Origin: Chloroflexia bacterium SDU3-3
GTDB lineage: Bacteria; Chloroflexota; Chloroflexia; Chloroflexales; Roseiflexaceae
Direction: 5' to 3'
DNA length: 64,000 nt
NCBI GenBank assembly: GCA_009268125.1
Contig: WBOU01000001.1
Location: forward strand, 248,001-312,000
Shown here piece by piece: positions 50,317-58,646 of this stretch. The notes under the pieces were generated by a model. The model saw nothing but the letters and a program-made list of their open reading frames with translations, did not search any database and had not been told where the DNA came from. Every line of letters begins with the position of its first letter. The first letter of the stretch is position 1. A program made the position numbers and the translations under genes.

Positions 50317-52221
50317 ATGGCAACACTCAAACACCCATGCGTCGGTGACGTGCGCCCCAGCCAAGTCATCTTCAGCTACGGCGTGGGCGCACTAATCGAC
50401 CTGCCCCATATTTCTGTACTGGTGATGGGGCTGAATGATTGGAATGTCGGTGGTCAAGTCTCACAGGTTATTGAGGAGGAAAGACTGCTCGAAACCATAC
50501 GTGTGCAGCTTGGCCCACAGGTCAAACAGCTCCTTGGCCCACCCGCGCTCTCACCCGAGGACGAGCAGATAGCCTTCGCCAATTCGCAAAATCACGTTGG
50601 TATTCCTGTCGCGCTCTTCCCTCGGTGGCTTGTCTGCCCACGCTGCCAACGCCTTGCGCCGCTGAGCGTCGGTCTATTCAAGCGCATCGACGATCTCTAT
50701 CACCCCGAACGTACGCGCTATGTACATGAGGGATGCGACGCATCCAAGGAGAAAAATCCTGTTGCCGTGCCCGCCCGCTTCCTGGTCGCCTGCGAGCACG
50801 GCCACCTCGACGATTTTCCGTGGATCGAGTTTGCCCACCGTGGCCCGACAAATTGCCGTCCAAAACTCCGTCTGATTGAGTACGGCCCCAGCGGTGAAGC
50901 CCGTGACCTGGAGGTGCGCTGCGAAACCTGTAAAGCATCACGCCGCCTCTCCGACGCCTTCGGCGACGAGGGGCGCAAACACATGCCGCAGTGTCGCGGG
51001 CGGCGGCCCCACCTGCGTGACACAGACCCCACACCCTGCGACCAGCACGCCAAGACCATCCTGCTGGGCGCGTCCAACCTGTGGTTCGCCAGCGCCATCA
51101 CCGCGCTGGCTATCCCCACCGAGCCGGTGCGGCTGGCCCAGCTGGTGGCCGAGAAGTGGAGCACGCTGGCCAACGCCAAAACCAGCGAGTTTCTCACCTT
51201 CGCGCGGCAGATGTCGCCCGATGCCTTCCGCGACTTTATCGGCTACACCGACGCGCAGATCTGGGATGCCATCGAGCGCAAGCGCGCCGCCGACGCGGCA
51301 GGCGAGCGCCCCAGCGACATCCCCGACCTCAAGCGCAGCGAGTGGGAGCAGCTCGCGCAGCCCGCCAGCCACACGCCGACCAAAGACTTTCGCCTGCGCG
51401 AGACCGCCGTGCCCAGCGGCTTTGCCGACACGCTGGCGCGCGTGGTGCTGGTCGAGCGGCTGCGCGAGGTGCGCGCCCTGATCGGCTTCACGCGCATCGA
51501 CGCCCCCGGCGAGTTCGGCGAGGAGCTGGCCGCCGCCGAGGTGCGCCGCGCCCCCATCAGCCGCCAGCCGCCCGCCTGGGTGCCCGCTGCCGAGGTGCGC
51601 GGCGAGGGCATCTTCATCCAGTTCCGCGAGGATGCGCTGGCCGCGTGGCTGCGCCAGGGCGCGGTGCAGCAGCGCGACGGCCAGTTCTCCAATGCCCACA
51701 TGCGCTGGCGGCAGTCGCGCCACCTCACCCCGCCGGAGGCGTTCTACCCCACCATGCGCTACGTGCTGCTGCACAGCTTCGCCCACGCGCTGATGCGCCA
51801 GCTCGTGCTGGAGTGCGGCTACACCGCCGCCAGCCTGCGCGAGCGCATCTACGCCAGCGCGCCCACGCCTGACCAGCCCGCCGACCCCATGGCGGGCGTG
51901 CTGATCTACACCGCCGCCCCCGACAGCGAGGGCACGCTGGGCGGCCTGGTGAGCCTGGGCGAGACCGCCGCGCTGGCCCGCCACCTGCGGGCGGCCCTGC
52001 GCGACGCCGAGCTGTGCGCATCCGACCCGCTCTGCGCCGAGCACGAGCCGGGACTGCGCGGCACCACCGTGCACGCCGCCGCCTGCCACGCCTGCCTGTT
52101 TGCGCCCGAGACCTCGTGCGAGCGCGGCAACAAATACCTCGACCGCGCGGCGCTCATCCCAACAATGGAGCAGAGCACTATCGCCTTCTTCCCACCAGAC
52201 CTTAAGATAGGTTTGCTCTAG
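50317..52221 (+). CDS. drmB: DISARM DUF1998 protein DrmB
   Basis: 634 residues. The DUF1998 region is C-terminal (LLHSFAHALMRQL, then GVLIYTAAPDSEGTLGGLV). Cysteine clusters occur early (CPRCQRL near 107; CRGRRPH) and at the end (CHACLFAPETSC with CERGNKYLDRA), suggesting zinc sites. GAGGAGG precedes the ATG. It forms the DISARM core complex with DrmA. The gene for DrmC, which often follows, is missing; a VOC gene with its own promoter comes next. The middle (bases about 50320-50760) is less GC-rich than the rest of the gene. Confidence 0.9.
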   Translation: MATLKHPCVGDVRPSQVIFSYGVGALIDLPHISVLVMGLNDWNVGGQVSQVIEEERLLETIRVQLGPQVKQLLGPPALSPEDEQIAFANSQNHVGIPVALFPRWLVCPRCQRLAPLSVGLFKRIDDLYHPERTRYVHEGCDASKEKNPVAVPARFLVACEHGHLDDFPWIEFAHRGPTNCRPKLRLIEYGPSGEARDLEVRCETCKASRRLSDAFGDEGRKHMPQCRGRRPHLRDTDPTPCDQHAKTILLGASNLWFASAITALAIPTEPVRLAQLVAEKWSTLANAKTSEFLTFARQMSPDAFRDFIGYTDAQIWDAIERKRAADAAGERPSDIPDLKRSEWEQLAQPASHTPTKDFRLRETAVPSGFADTLARVVLVERLREVRALIGFTRIDAPGEFGEELAAAEVRRAPISRQPPAWVPAAEVRGEGIFIQFREDALAAWLRQGAVQQRDGQFSNAHMRWRQSRHLTPPEAFYPTMRYVLLHSFAHALMRQLVLECGYTAASLRERIYASAPTPDQPADPMAGVLIYTAAPDSEGTLGGLVSLGETAALARHLRAALRDAELCASDPLCAEHEPGLRGTTVHAAACHACLFAPETSCERGNKYLDRAALIPTMEQSTIAFFPPDLKIGLL

Positions 52222-52263
52222 CCCGGTGCGCATAGGGCCGCCTGATTCACACACGCTCATCTG

Positions 52264-52272
52264 TGCTACAAT
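52264..52272 (+). promoter_or_regulatory. Extended -10 promoter box of the VOC gene
   Basis: TGC-TACAAT, 37 bases before the ATG at 52310. It marks the end of the DISARM transcription unit. Confidence 0.6.
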
Positions 52273-52309
52273 ACTCCCGTTGGGATGGGGCATAGATCAG
52301 GATAGCAAC

Positions 52310-52699
52310 ATGAAAATCGGCTTCCAGCTCTACCTGCGCGATAGCGCCAAGGCGGTGGCGCTCTACCAGCGGGCCTTCGGCGCGACGCTGGGCCACCACG
52401 TCTACAGCCCGGACGGCACATTCATGCACGCCGAGCTGTACGTCGATGGTACACTGCTGCTGGCTGTGAGCGAGGCCAACAACACCCATGCCCAGCAGGA
52501 CATGGCGCGCTACTCTGCGACCACCTACCCGGCGATGAACTTCTGCGTGACGCTGGAGAGCGAGCAGGCCGTCAGGCATGCCTACGCGGCGCTGGCCGAG
52601 GGTGCCAACATCCTCTACCCGCTGGGGCCGCTGCCATGGAGCGCGTGCTGCGCCAATGTGGTCGACCGCTTCGGGGTGTTCTGGTACCTGACGGTGTAG
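52310..52699 (+). CDS. VOC-fold protein (PhnB/glyoxalase-like)
   Basis: 129 residues with the beta-alpha-beta-beta-beta repeat of the VOC fold: MKIGFQLYLRDSAKAVALYQRAFGA, then FMHAELYVDG, and a C-terminal NVVDRFGVFWYLTV, in the PhnB-like style (short pieces quoted). Members act as dioxygenases, glyoxalases or drug-binding proteins; the substrate is unknown. The ATG at 52310 is favoured over an upstream start, which would lie ahead of the promoter. Confidence 0.82.
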   Translation: MKIGFQLYLRDSAKAVALYQRAFGATLGHHVYSPDGTFMHAELYVDGTLLLAVSEANNTHAQQDMARYSATTYPAMNFCVTLESEQAVRHAYAALAEGANILYPLGPLPWSACCANVVDRFGVFWYLTV

Positions 52700-52742
52700 G
52701 GCAGGGGCATCGTGGGCAAAAGCCGCACACGCGATGGGGGTT

Positions 52743-53167
52743 ATGAGCGCACACCAGCACACGCTGGCCCAAAGCCAGCGCTACCGCATCTACCACGAGT
52801 TTGAGGCGGTGTTTCTCGACACGCCCGACCGCAAGAGCATTGTCATCGGCGATTTCTACGGCGGCCCAACGGCGGCGATCATCGATCGCGACGAGCGGTG
52901 TTGCGAGGTCGTCGGCTGCGGCATCACGCTCTACTACCTGCGAAGCCCATTCCAGCCATACCAGATCGATGCGCGCTCGCCGCAGTGGGCCACATTTCAC
53001 AGCGGTGCAACCGACACGCGTGGTGGGTGATCAGCCTTGAGCAGACCGGCCCTTGCCACGTGCGCTTTTCGCTCGACCCATATGGCGAGGTGGTGGGGAC
53101 ATACGAGCTACACACGCAGACTCAAACGATCAGCGCAATCGCAACAGCCCACCCAAACGCATTCTAA
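52743..53167 (+). pseudogene. Unrecognised gene with one frameshift
   Basis: From the ATG at 52743 (GGGGG just upstream) the frame codes a compact beta-rich protein (YRIYHEFEAVFLDTPDRK, IVIGDFYGG, CGITLYYLRSPFQPY) and hits a stop at 53030. The frame one base back continues in the same style from about 53017 (WWVISLEQTGPCHVRF, DPYGEVVGTYEL) to 53167. One missing base near 53015 would restore a protein of about 141 residues. It lies 12 bases before the Imm5-type gene and may be cotranscribed with it. The family is unknown to me. Confidence 0.6.
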
Positions 53168-53179
53168 AGGCGCTATTCT

Positions 53180-54273
53180 ATGCAGCAAAAGCCGCAACCT
53201 GATCAGAGTATGCTTCCCGCGCCCCGCAGCGCAACCGAGCTAGAGCGCCTACTGCGCCGTGAGCTTGAGATGGTCGCACAGCACCCCGAGCACACCCTCG
53301 ACCCGCGTCGACGGCTGCTCATCTACGATGCGCTCGGGCCGACCTACGCATTCCCGAGTAGCCAGCAGCGGGCGGAGCAGATCCGGCAGGGGGCGCTCCT
53401 CCTCACACGAGGTGACCGCGTACGAGCGCGGGTCGCCCTGCTGGCAGCGCGGCGCGTCCTGCCGATCTGGGATAGCGAGATCGCGCAGTCGCCTGTCGCC
53501 ACGCCCGCCGAGACCGAGCAGGATATCCGCTACATGCTGGAGATCATCACCCAATACGATCTGCCAGCGCCGATCCAGCCGCTGTTCCAAGCGCTGCTGC
53601 CAGAGCGGCCCCGGCCCGTGAACTACCAGCAGCTCCGCCTTCTGGCGCAAGCGCACCGAGCGCATCTGGAAGCTGCGCAGGCGCTCATGCTGCATGAGCT
53701 GATCGGCGGTGCCGTCCAGGCGCAGGCCGCGCAGGCCGACAGGCAGCTTCGCATCCCACTCGACCCGCACCTGACTGCGCGGCGGCTCATCGCTGGACGC
53801 ACCTTTTTGGAGCATTCCGCACCGAGCTGCCGCAGTATGCCTGCGATCTGGCCGAGGCTGTGCTACGGGAGGATGCTGCCCCCAGCGCGAGTATGGAGGA
53901 GAGCGGCACATTTCAGGAGGCTCTCGGGAATACGTTCGGGTGGGATGAGGAGATCTCCACACGCGCGCTGGATAGCGCGGCGGCGGCGGGCGAGGCGCTG
54001 CGCCAGGCCTTGGGCTTCCACCCGTTCTCTGGCATCGGCGCGGCGGCGACGCCTGCGGCCCGCGCCAGCGCAGGCGAGATCGCGCTATCAGACGAGGGGA
54101 TCTCCTTCTCCCTCAGCCCGCAGCGCCAGCTCCGCTTCTGGGCGTGGTGGCTGACCGAGGCCATCCCCCAGGCGTGGGCGGCTGAGGCGCTGGCCGAGGA
54201 TGCCGCCATGCCGACGGTGGCTTTTATCCAAACCGTGCGAGCCTTGCCCCCAGCCTCAACAACATACGCTTGA
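53180..54273 (+). pseudogene. Imm5-family immunity protein, frameshifted
   Basis: The first part (to about 53805) has RRRLLIYDALGPTY and ARVALLAARRVLPIWD, and the second part, one base back, has EALRQALGFHPFSGI and LRFWAWWLTEAIPQAW, both as in Imm5 immunity proteins of polymorphic toxin systems. The break falls in a run of five T (53803-53807): adding one T joins TFFGAFRTELPQYACDLAEA in one frame. The joined product would have about 364 residues. No cognate toxin is seen nearby, so this would be an orphan immunity gene. Confidence 0.7.
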
Positions 54274-54747
54274 CACCGATAGTACGATAGGGACATCTGC
54301 CCAACGAGCAAAGTAGCACAGCAATACCATACAAGCATCATTCACCGCGCCCAGCGCACTGACGCCGCAGGGCGACCGCCTGCTGTGGCACCCGCCAACA
54401 GAGCTGTGATCGATAGGCGCATCGCCGCCAGCATATGAAGGAGCGCCGCCCTGGCATGGACCGAATTTCCGCTGACGCCCGATGAGCGAGAGGAGATGGC
54501 CGAGCTGATCGCCGAAGGGCTGACAACCCTGCATGTCGAGGCATCAGCCGCGCCGCTGGCGATCGTCGAGGCGATCAGCGCGCACGTGGATGGGCAGCGC
54601 AGCGCCGCCCAGGCCGACGAGGACGACTACGCCCTGTTCATCCTGAACAGATGTCACTTTTTTGTGCGGGGCTTCTCGATGCGGCACATGACGAGAGAAC
54701 ACGTGCCAAGCTATGCACCACATGAGAGATTGAGAATCTCATCCACC

Positions 54748-54862
54748 CGGCCCATGCGGCGAAGGTGCTGCTCACGCAAACTGGCCATATGCACGAACGA
54801 TAGCAGCCTGATTTCCAGCGCGGGAACGCCCAAAATTGGGGGTTCGAAGGGGGCATCGCCCT
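54748..54862 (+). repeat. Direct repeat, copy 1
   Basis: Contains CGGCCCATGCGGCGAAGGTG, GGCCATATGCACGAACGATA and CAAAATTGGGGG; the same order recurs 245 bases downstream. Confidence 0.8.
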
Positions 54863-54992
54863 CACATGGTGTCACTTTCATGAGCGCGGCATTGGAAAGC
54901 AGCACAGGACGCAAAACCGCGTGCCGGACCATGCACAGCAACCATCGCATGCAAACCAACCTCAAAACAAGCACCGCCCAGCCCTACCCACT

Positions 54993-55104
54993 CGGCCCAT
55001 GCGGCGAAGGTGCCACTTATGTTTTGATGGCCATATGCACGAACGATAGCAGCCTGTTTGCAGCACAGGAACGCTCAAAATTGGGGGTCGAAGGGGGCAT
55101 CGCC
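54993..55104 (+). repeat. Direct repeat, copy 2
   Basis: Second copy of the block at 54748-54862, with small differences in the linkers between the conserved strings. Confidence 0.8.
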
Positions 55105-55287
55105 CCCTCGCGGGGTCGCTAGGGGCTGGCCCCTAGCCGCCGCCCGCGCAGGGCACACACCCACCGAACAACAACCACCATCACCATCGAAGCCGCAGCC
55201 GGTCGCCCCAACCGCGCAACGCTGCAAGCATTGCCTACGGTCGGCCCGGCCCGAAAGCGCCCATGCGAGGCGCTCTCCCCCCAGGCG

Positions 55288-55650
55288 CTAGGGCTTATCG
55301 TGCATCGTGATGACATAGCCATCAAGATCCTTGAAGCGGAAGGTCATGCCAAACGGGCCAGGCGCTGGCTCATCCAGCAGCTCCACACCGTGCGCCTTGA
55401 GCCGCGCATACAGCTCGGGCGCGCTGTCGCAGCGGAACCAGAGCGCCACACCGTGGCCCAGCGGGGCGTTGCCGAGCGGCCCCTGCGGCACGCGCACGGC
55501 GAACGGCACCGGCGATGTCTGGAACAGCACCGCGCCGGGCGGCGACTGCGGCGCGCGCTGAAGCCCCACCACCTCGCTGTAGAAGGCGGCGGCGCGGTCG
55601 AGGTCGGGCACGTTCAGCGCGAGAAAATCGGGGCCGTGGATGGTTGTCAT
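55288..55650 (-). CDS. VOC-family protein (glyoxalase/bleomycin-resistance type)
   Basis: 120 residues with two beta-alpha modules: DFLALNVPDLDRAAAFYSEV and ALWFRCDSAPELYARLKAHG, ending FRFKDLDGYVITMHD, where a metal-binding Asp/Glu is usually placed. It is divergent from the MarR gene, and the shared control region carries a clear palindrome, so it is a likely target of that regulator. Confidence 0.88.
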   Translation of the reverse strand: MTTIHGPDFLALNVPDLDRAAAFYSEVVGLQRAPQSPPGAVLFQTSPVPFAVRVPQGPLGNAPLGHGVALWFRCDSAPELYARLKAHGVELLDEPAPGPFGMTFRFKDLDGYVITMHDKP

Positions 55651-55669
55651 CGCTCTCTCCTCGTGATAT

Positions 55670-55711
55670 CATATCAGCACACTGATACTATAGTATAAGC
55701 ATGCTGATATG
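55670..55711. promoter_or_regulatory. Palindromic control region between VOC and MarR genes
   Basis: CATATCAGCA (55670-55679) and its exact complement TGCTGATATG (55702-55711) flank an AT-rich centre with ACTATAGT, itself a palindrome and a source of -10-like hexamers. This is a typical MarR site over divergent promoters. Confidence 0.65.
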
Positions 55712-55726
55712 TCAAGGGCGGCACCT

Positions 55727-56152
55727 ATGACGACCAATGGAATGAGCCATGAGCTAGGCTACCTGATCAAGGAGGCCCAGCAGACGATCCGAAACAAGAT
55801 GGACAAAGACCTCGCGGAGCTTGGGCTGACCACGCCGCAGTACTCGGTGCTCTCCGAGCTAGAAGAGTTCCCCGGCCTCTCCAGCGCCGATCTGGCGCGC
55901 AAGAGCTTTGTGACGCCGCAGACCATGAACCTGATCGTGCAGAAGCTGGAGGAGCGCCAGCTGGTGCGGCGCTACGAGTCCAAGACCCACGGCAAGATCA
56001 TTAGCACCGAGATCACCGCCGAGGGTGCCGAGCTGCTGGCCCTGGCGCACCAGCGGGTGCGCGAGGTGCAGGCGCAGATCTTCGGCAGCCTCTCGGCGGG
56101 CGAGGTAGCCACGCTCTCCAGCCTGCTGAAGAAGCTGCGGGGGCGCGGCTGA
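55727..56152 (+). CDS. MarR-family transcriptional regulator
   Basis: About 141 residues. Winged helix: LTTPQYSVLSELEEFPGLSS, ADLARKSFVTPQTMNLIVQK (recognition helix), LEERQLVRRYES, then the wing KIISTEITAEG. The ATG at 55727 is favoured over one at 55709, which lies inside the operator palindrome; GGGCGG precedes it weakly. It probably represses itself and the divergent VOC gene, released by a small ligand. Confidence 0.9.
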   Translation: MTTNGMSHELGYLIKEAQQTIRNKMDKDLAELGLTTPQYSVLSELEEFPGLSSADLARKSFVTPQTMNLIVQKLEERQLVRRYESKTHGKIISTEITAEGAELLALAHQRVREVQAQIFGSLSAGEVATLSSLLKKLRGRG

Positions 56153-56171
56153 ATAGCCGTTGGGCAACACC

Positions 56172-56786
56172 ATGAACTACCTAGCCCACCTGCTGCTCTC
56201 GCCCGACGACGACCTGGTGCGCCTGGGCAACCTCTCCGGCGACTTCCTGCGGGGCGTCGACGAGGCCGCGCTGCCCGCCGCGCTGCGGCGCGGCCTGGCC
56301 CTGCACCGCGAGATCGACCGCTTCACCGACGCGCACCCCGTGGTGGCCGCAAGCCGCGCGCGGGTGCGCCCGCCGCACCCGCGCTTCGCGGGCGTGCGGG
56401 TCGACGTGTTCTACGACCACCTGCTGGCCTGCCGCTGGGAGGAGTACGCGCCCGTGCCGCTGGCCGCATTCACCCGCGCCGCCGAGGCCACGCTGGCCCA
56501 GCACCACGCGCTGCTGCCGCCCGCGCTCCAGCAGATCGCCCCGGCCATGGCCACCGAGGGCTGGCTCGGCTCGTACCAGACAATGGCGGGCGTCGAGCGG
56601 GCGCTCGGGCGCATCCAGGCGCGCATGCGCCGCCCCGCCGATCTGGCCGCCGCCGCCCACGAGCTGCGCGACCAGCGCGCCGCGTTCGAGCGCGATTTCC
56701 AGCGCTTCTTCCCCGCGCTACAGCGCCACATGGCCCAGCGCTGGGCGCAGGGGGGCGCTACATCCGGCGAGACATGCCATATATAG
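56172..56786 (+). CDS. acpH: ACP phosphodiesterase-like protein (DUF479)
   Basis: 204 residues. MNYLAHLLLS, GNLSGDFLRG, LHREIDRFTDAHPVV and RVDVFYDHLLA match the AcpH/YajB family, an HD-like metal hydrolase that removes phosphopantetheine from acyl carrier protein. The His and Asp residues in these pieces are the likely metal ligands. The ATG at 56172 begins the conserved core. Whether the enzyme acts on ACP here is unproven. It lies 19 bases after marR and may be cotranscribed. Confidence 0.87.
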   Translation: MNYLAHLLLSPDDDLVRLGNLSGDFLRGVDEAALPAALRRGLALHREIDRFTDAHPVVAASRARVRPPHPRFAGVRVDVFYDHLLACRWEEYAPVPLAAFTRAAEATLAQHHALLPPALQQIAPAMATEGWLGSYQTMAGVERALGRIQARMRRPADLAAAAHELRDQRAAFERDFQRFFPALQRHMAQRWAQGGATSGETCHI

Positions 56787-56869
56787 AACCAAAAGCATCG
56801 CTGCCAAACATAGATTATTAGGCAAGCAGCCTAACCATCGCTCGGCAGATCGACGAGCTTCCCCAGCGC

Positions 56870-57118
56870 GTGTTCGACATGCTCCTGTGGCACATGGTCG
56901 ATGCCGATGACGCGCAGGCGAGGGCCATCGTGGCTCTGGGGCATCCGTGCATCCTGCTGGTACACAGAGAGCAGCTCGATGATCGGCTGGGGAGCGGGCA
57001 GCGCTTCAGGACGCCGCTCCCCAGCCTGCCCGAGCCGGTGTGGTACATCATCCTGCCGTTCCTAGACGATGAGCTAGAGCTGCTGATCAGCACCATCGCG
57101 CGGCGGCTTGGGATCTAG
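56870..57118 (+). CDS. Small uncertain gene
   Basis: 82 codons from a GTG; the frame is open back to about 56821 with no better start. The product has a plausible hydrophobic and acidic composition (WYIILPFLDDELELLI). No family is recognised and no ribosome binding site is clear. It adjoins the HxlR remnant and may itself be debris. Confidence 0.3.
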   Translation: MFDMLLWHMVDADDAQARAIVALGHPCILLVHREQLDDRLGSGQRFRTPLPSLPEPVWYIILPFLDDELELLISTIARRLGI

Positions 57119-57141
57119 CACGCGCTTGGCCAGGAGGGCTG

Positions 57142-57304
57142 GCGCAGGACATCAGCCCGAGGACGCTGGCCGAAAAGCTGCACCAGCTGGAGGAGCAGGG
57201 CCTAGTGCAGCGCAATCTACCCCGAGGTGCACCCGCGCGTGGAGCACGCCCTCACCGAGCATGGCCGCACGCCCCAGCCGATCTTCAAGGCCATGCGCGA
57301 CTGA
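57142..57304 (+). pseudogene. Remnant of an HxlR-family regulator
   Basis: Reads DISPRTLAEKLHQLEEQGLV in one frame and, after a shift near 57212, IYPEVHPRVEHALTEHGRT and FKAMRD to the stop at 57304. These are the recognition helix and wing of HxlR regulators. The N-terminal half is missing. Confidence 0.7.
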
Positions 57305-57332
57305 GCAGACGCTGGATGGATGCGGGCGGAGC

Positions 57333-57815
57333 CTAACGCTGCGGCTGGGCGAGCGGCTCCGGCACCACATCCTCGTTGAGCCACGTATGAATGAGCGTGG
57401 TGGTGAGGTAGAGCAGGCCGATACTGCCCCAGATACCAGCCAGCACGCCCTCGCCGCTGCCCGAGGCGCTGGCGTAGACCATCACGGTCAGCGGCCAGCG
57501 CGCGAAGCCAAGCAGCGCATAGATAATGCCACGCAGCCTATCGGCGGGGGCGACCGCCGCCATGCCAAACACGGGCACGAGCAGCACCATCTGCGGCAGC
57601 GTAACCAGAAACGGGTGCGCCACAGGCAGGCCCGATGCGGCCACAATCAGGCCGATCAGCAGCGTGTTCACCAGCGGCTCCCAGAGCATCAGCGCCAGCA
57701 GGTACAGCAGCTTGGATCGCCCAGGCTCGCGGGCCGCCCTTCCGCCAAGGCGGTGTGCGATCACCGCCGCATAGATAACAACCCCAATAGAAACCAGTGG
57801 AATTAACAGCAACAT
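57333..57815 (-). CDS. Small membrane protein of unknown function
   Basis: 160 residues with four or five hydrophobic segments (starting LLLIPLVSIGVVIYAAVIA) and a short polar C-terminus. The ATG at 57815 has GAGGC about 6 bases upstream. It is convergent with the HxlR remnant. No family is recognised. Confidence 0.7.
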   Translation of the reverse strand: MLLLIPLVSIGVVIYAAVIAHRLGGRAAREPGRSKLLYLLALMLWEPLVNTLLIGLIVAASGLPVAHPFLVTLPQMVLLVPVFGMAAVAPADRLRGIIYALLGFARWPLTVMVYASASGSGEGVLAGIWGSIGLLYLTTTLIHTWLNEDVVPEPLAQPQR

Positions 57816-57981
57816 AGTGTGCCTCTTTGATTTGATATGATCTGGTAGCGCTCGCAGGCATATCGTAGCCAGCACAAGCTGCCAAAATCAGGGGTAAAGC
57901 TGCCAGCTACTGCCAGTATCGACACATATTCAGGCGCAACAGCAGCAGCCGATGACAACCTGCACAAACGCACTCCAAGTA

Positions 57982-57990
57982 TGCTACAAT
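57982..57990 (+). promoter_or_regulatory. Extended -10 promoter box of the macro-domain gene
   Basis: TGC-TACAAT, 53 bases before the ATG at 58044. Confidence 0.55.
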
Positions 57991-58043
57991 CCCGCCGCAG
58001 CGCCTTCCCGCACGGGTAGGCCACACAAGAAAGCGAGGGCCGC

Positions 58044-58610
58044 ATGTCCACACTCCACGCCGAGCGACACCTGCCCACGGGGCAGCTCGTCCAGGTGCGC
58101 CTGGGCAACCTGACCGAGGAGGACACCGACGCCATCGTCAACGCCGCAAACGAGCTGCTGCTCAACGGCGCGGGCGTGGCCGGGGCCATCCTGCGGCGCG
58201 GCGGCGACATCATCCAGGATGAGTGCGACGCCTACACCGAGGCCCACGGCCCCGTGCCGACCGGGCGGGCGGTGGCCACCGGCGCGGGCGCGCTGGCGGC
58301 GCGCTACGTCATCCACGCCGTCGGCCCGATCTGGGACGGTGGCCAGCGCCACGAGCCGGAGCTGCTGCGCTCGGCCATCCGCAGCAGCCTGGAGATCGCC
58401 AGCGAGCTGGGGTTGGCCAGCGTGGCCTTCCCGGCCATCTCCAGCGGCATCTTCGGCTTCCCCAAGGGCCAGTGCGCCCAGGTATTTCTGGAGACGCTAC
58501 CGGCGTTCTTCGCCGAGCAGCCGGGCAGCAGCGTGCGCGAAGTGCGCCTGACCAACATCGACCAGGAGACCACCGAGATCTTCGCACAGGCGCTGCGGGC
58601 GCTAGAATGA
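58044..58610 (+). CDS. Macro-domain protein
   Basis: 188 residues covering one complete macro domain: GNLTEEDTDAIVNAANELLL, GAGVAGAILRRGGDII (ligand loop), YVIHAVGPIW, and AFPAISSGIFGFPKG (second loop). Such proteins bind ADP-ribose or hydrolyse O-acetyl-ADP-ribose and ADP-ribosyl groups. The Asn in VNAAN and the Gly-rich loops are intact, so an active hydrolase is plausible. It could reverse ADP-ribosylation by a toxin. The SUFU-like gene follows after 36 bases. Confidence 0.92.
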   Translation: MSTLHAERHLPTGQLVQVRLGNLTEEDTDAIVNAANELLLNGAGVAGAILRRGGDIIQDECDAYTEAHGPVPTGRAVATGAGALAARYVIHAVGPIWDGGQRHEPELLRSAIRSSLEIASELGLASVAFPAISSGIFGFPKGQCAQVFLETLPAFFAEQPGSSVREVRLTNIDQETTEIFAQALRALE

Positions 58611-58646
58611 ACGCACAAGCACAATCTCAGGAAGAAGACGGTATCT

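Larger units (their letters stand above)
54274..55287. other. Decayed stretch
   Basis: About 1 kb without a credible complete gene. An open frame without a good start (54439-54650) reads WTEFPLTPDEREEMAELIAE and may be the head or middle of a lost gene. The rest holds a duplicated block and a small palindrome around CTAGGGGC (55120-55137). Confidence 0.5.

Noticed and set aside
54496-55122. 208-codon frame as a gene
   Set aside because: After the first 50 codons it runs through both copies of a direct repeat and low-complexity sequence; only the first part looks protein-like and it lacks a proper start.
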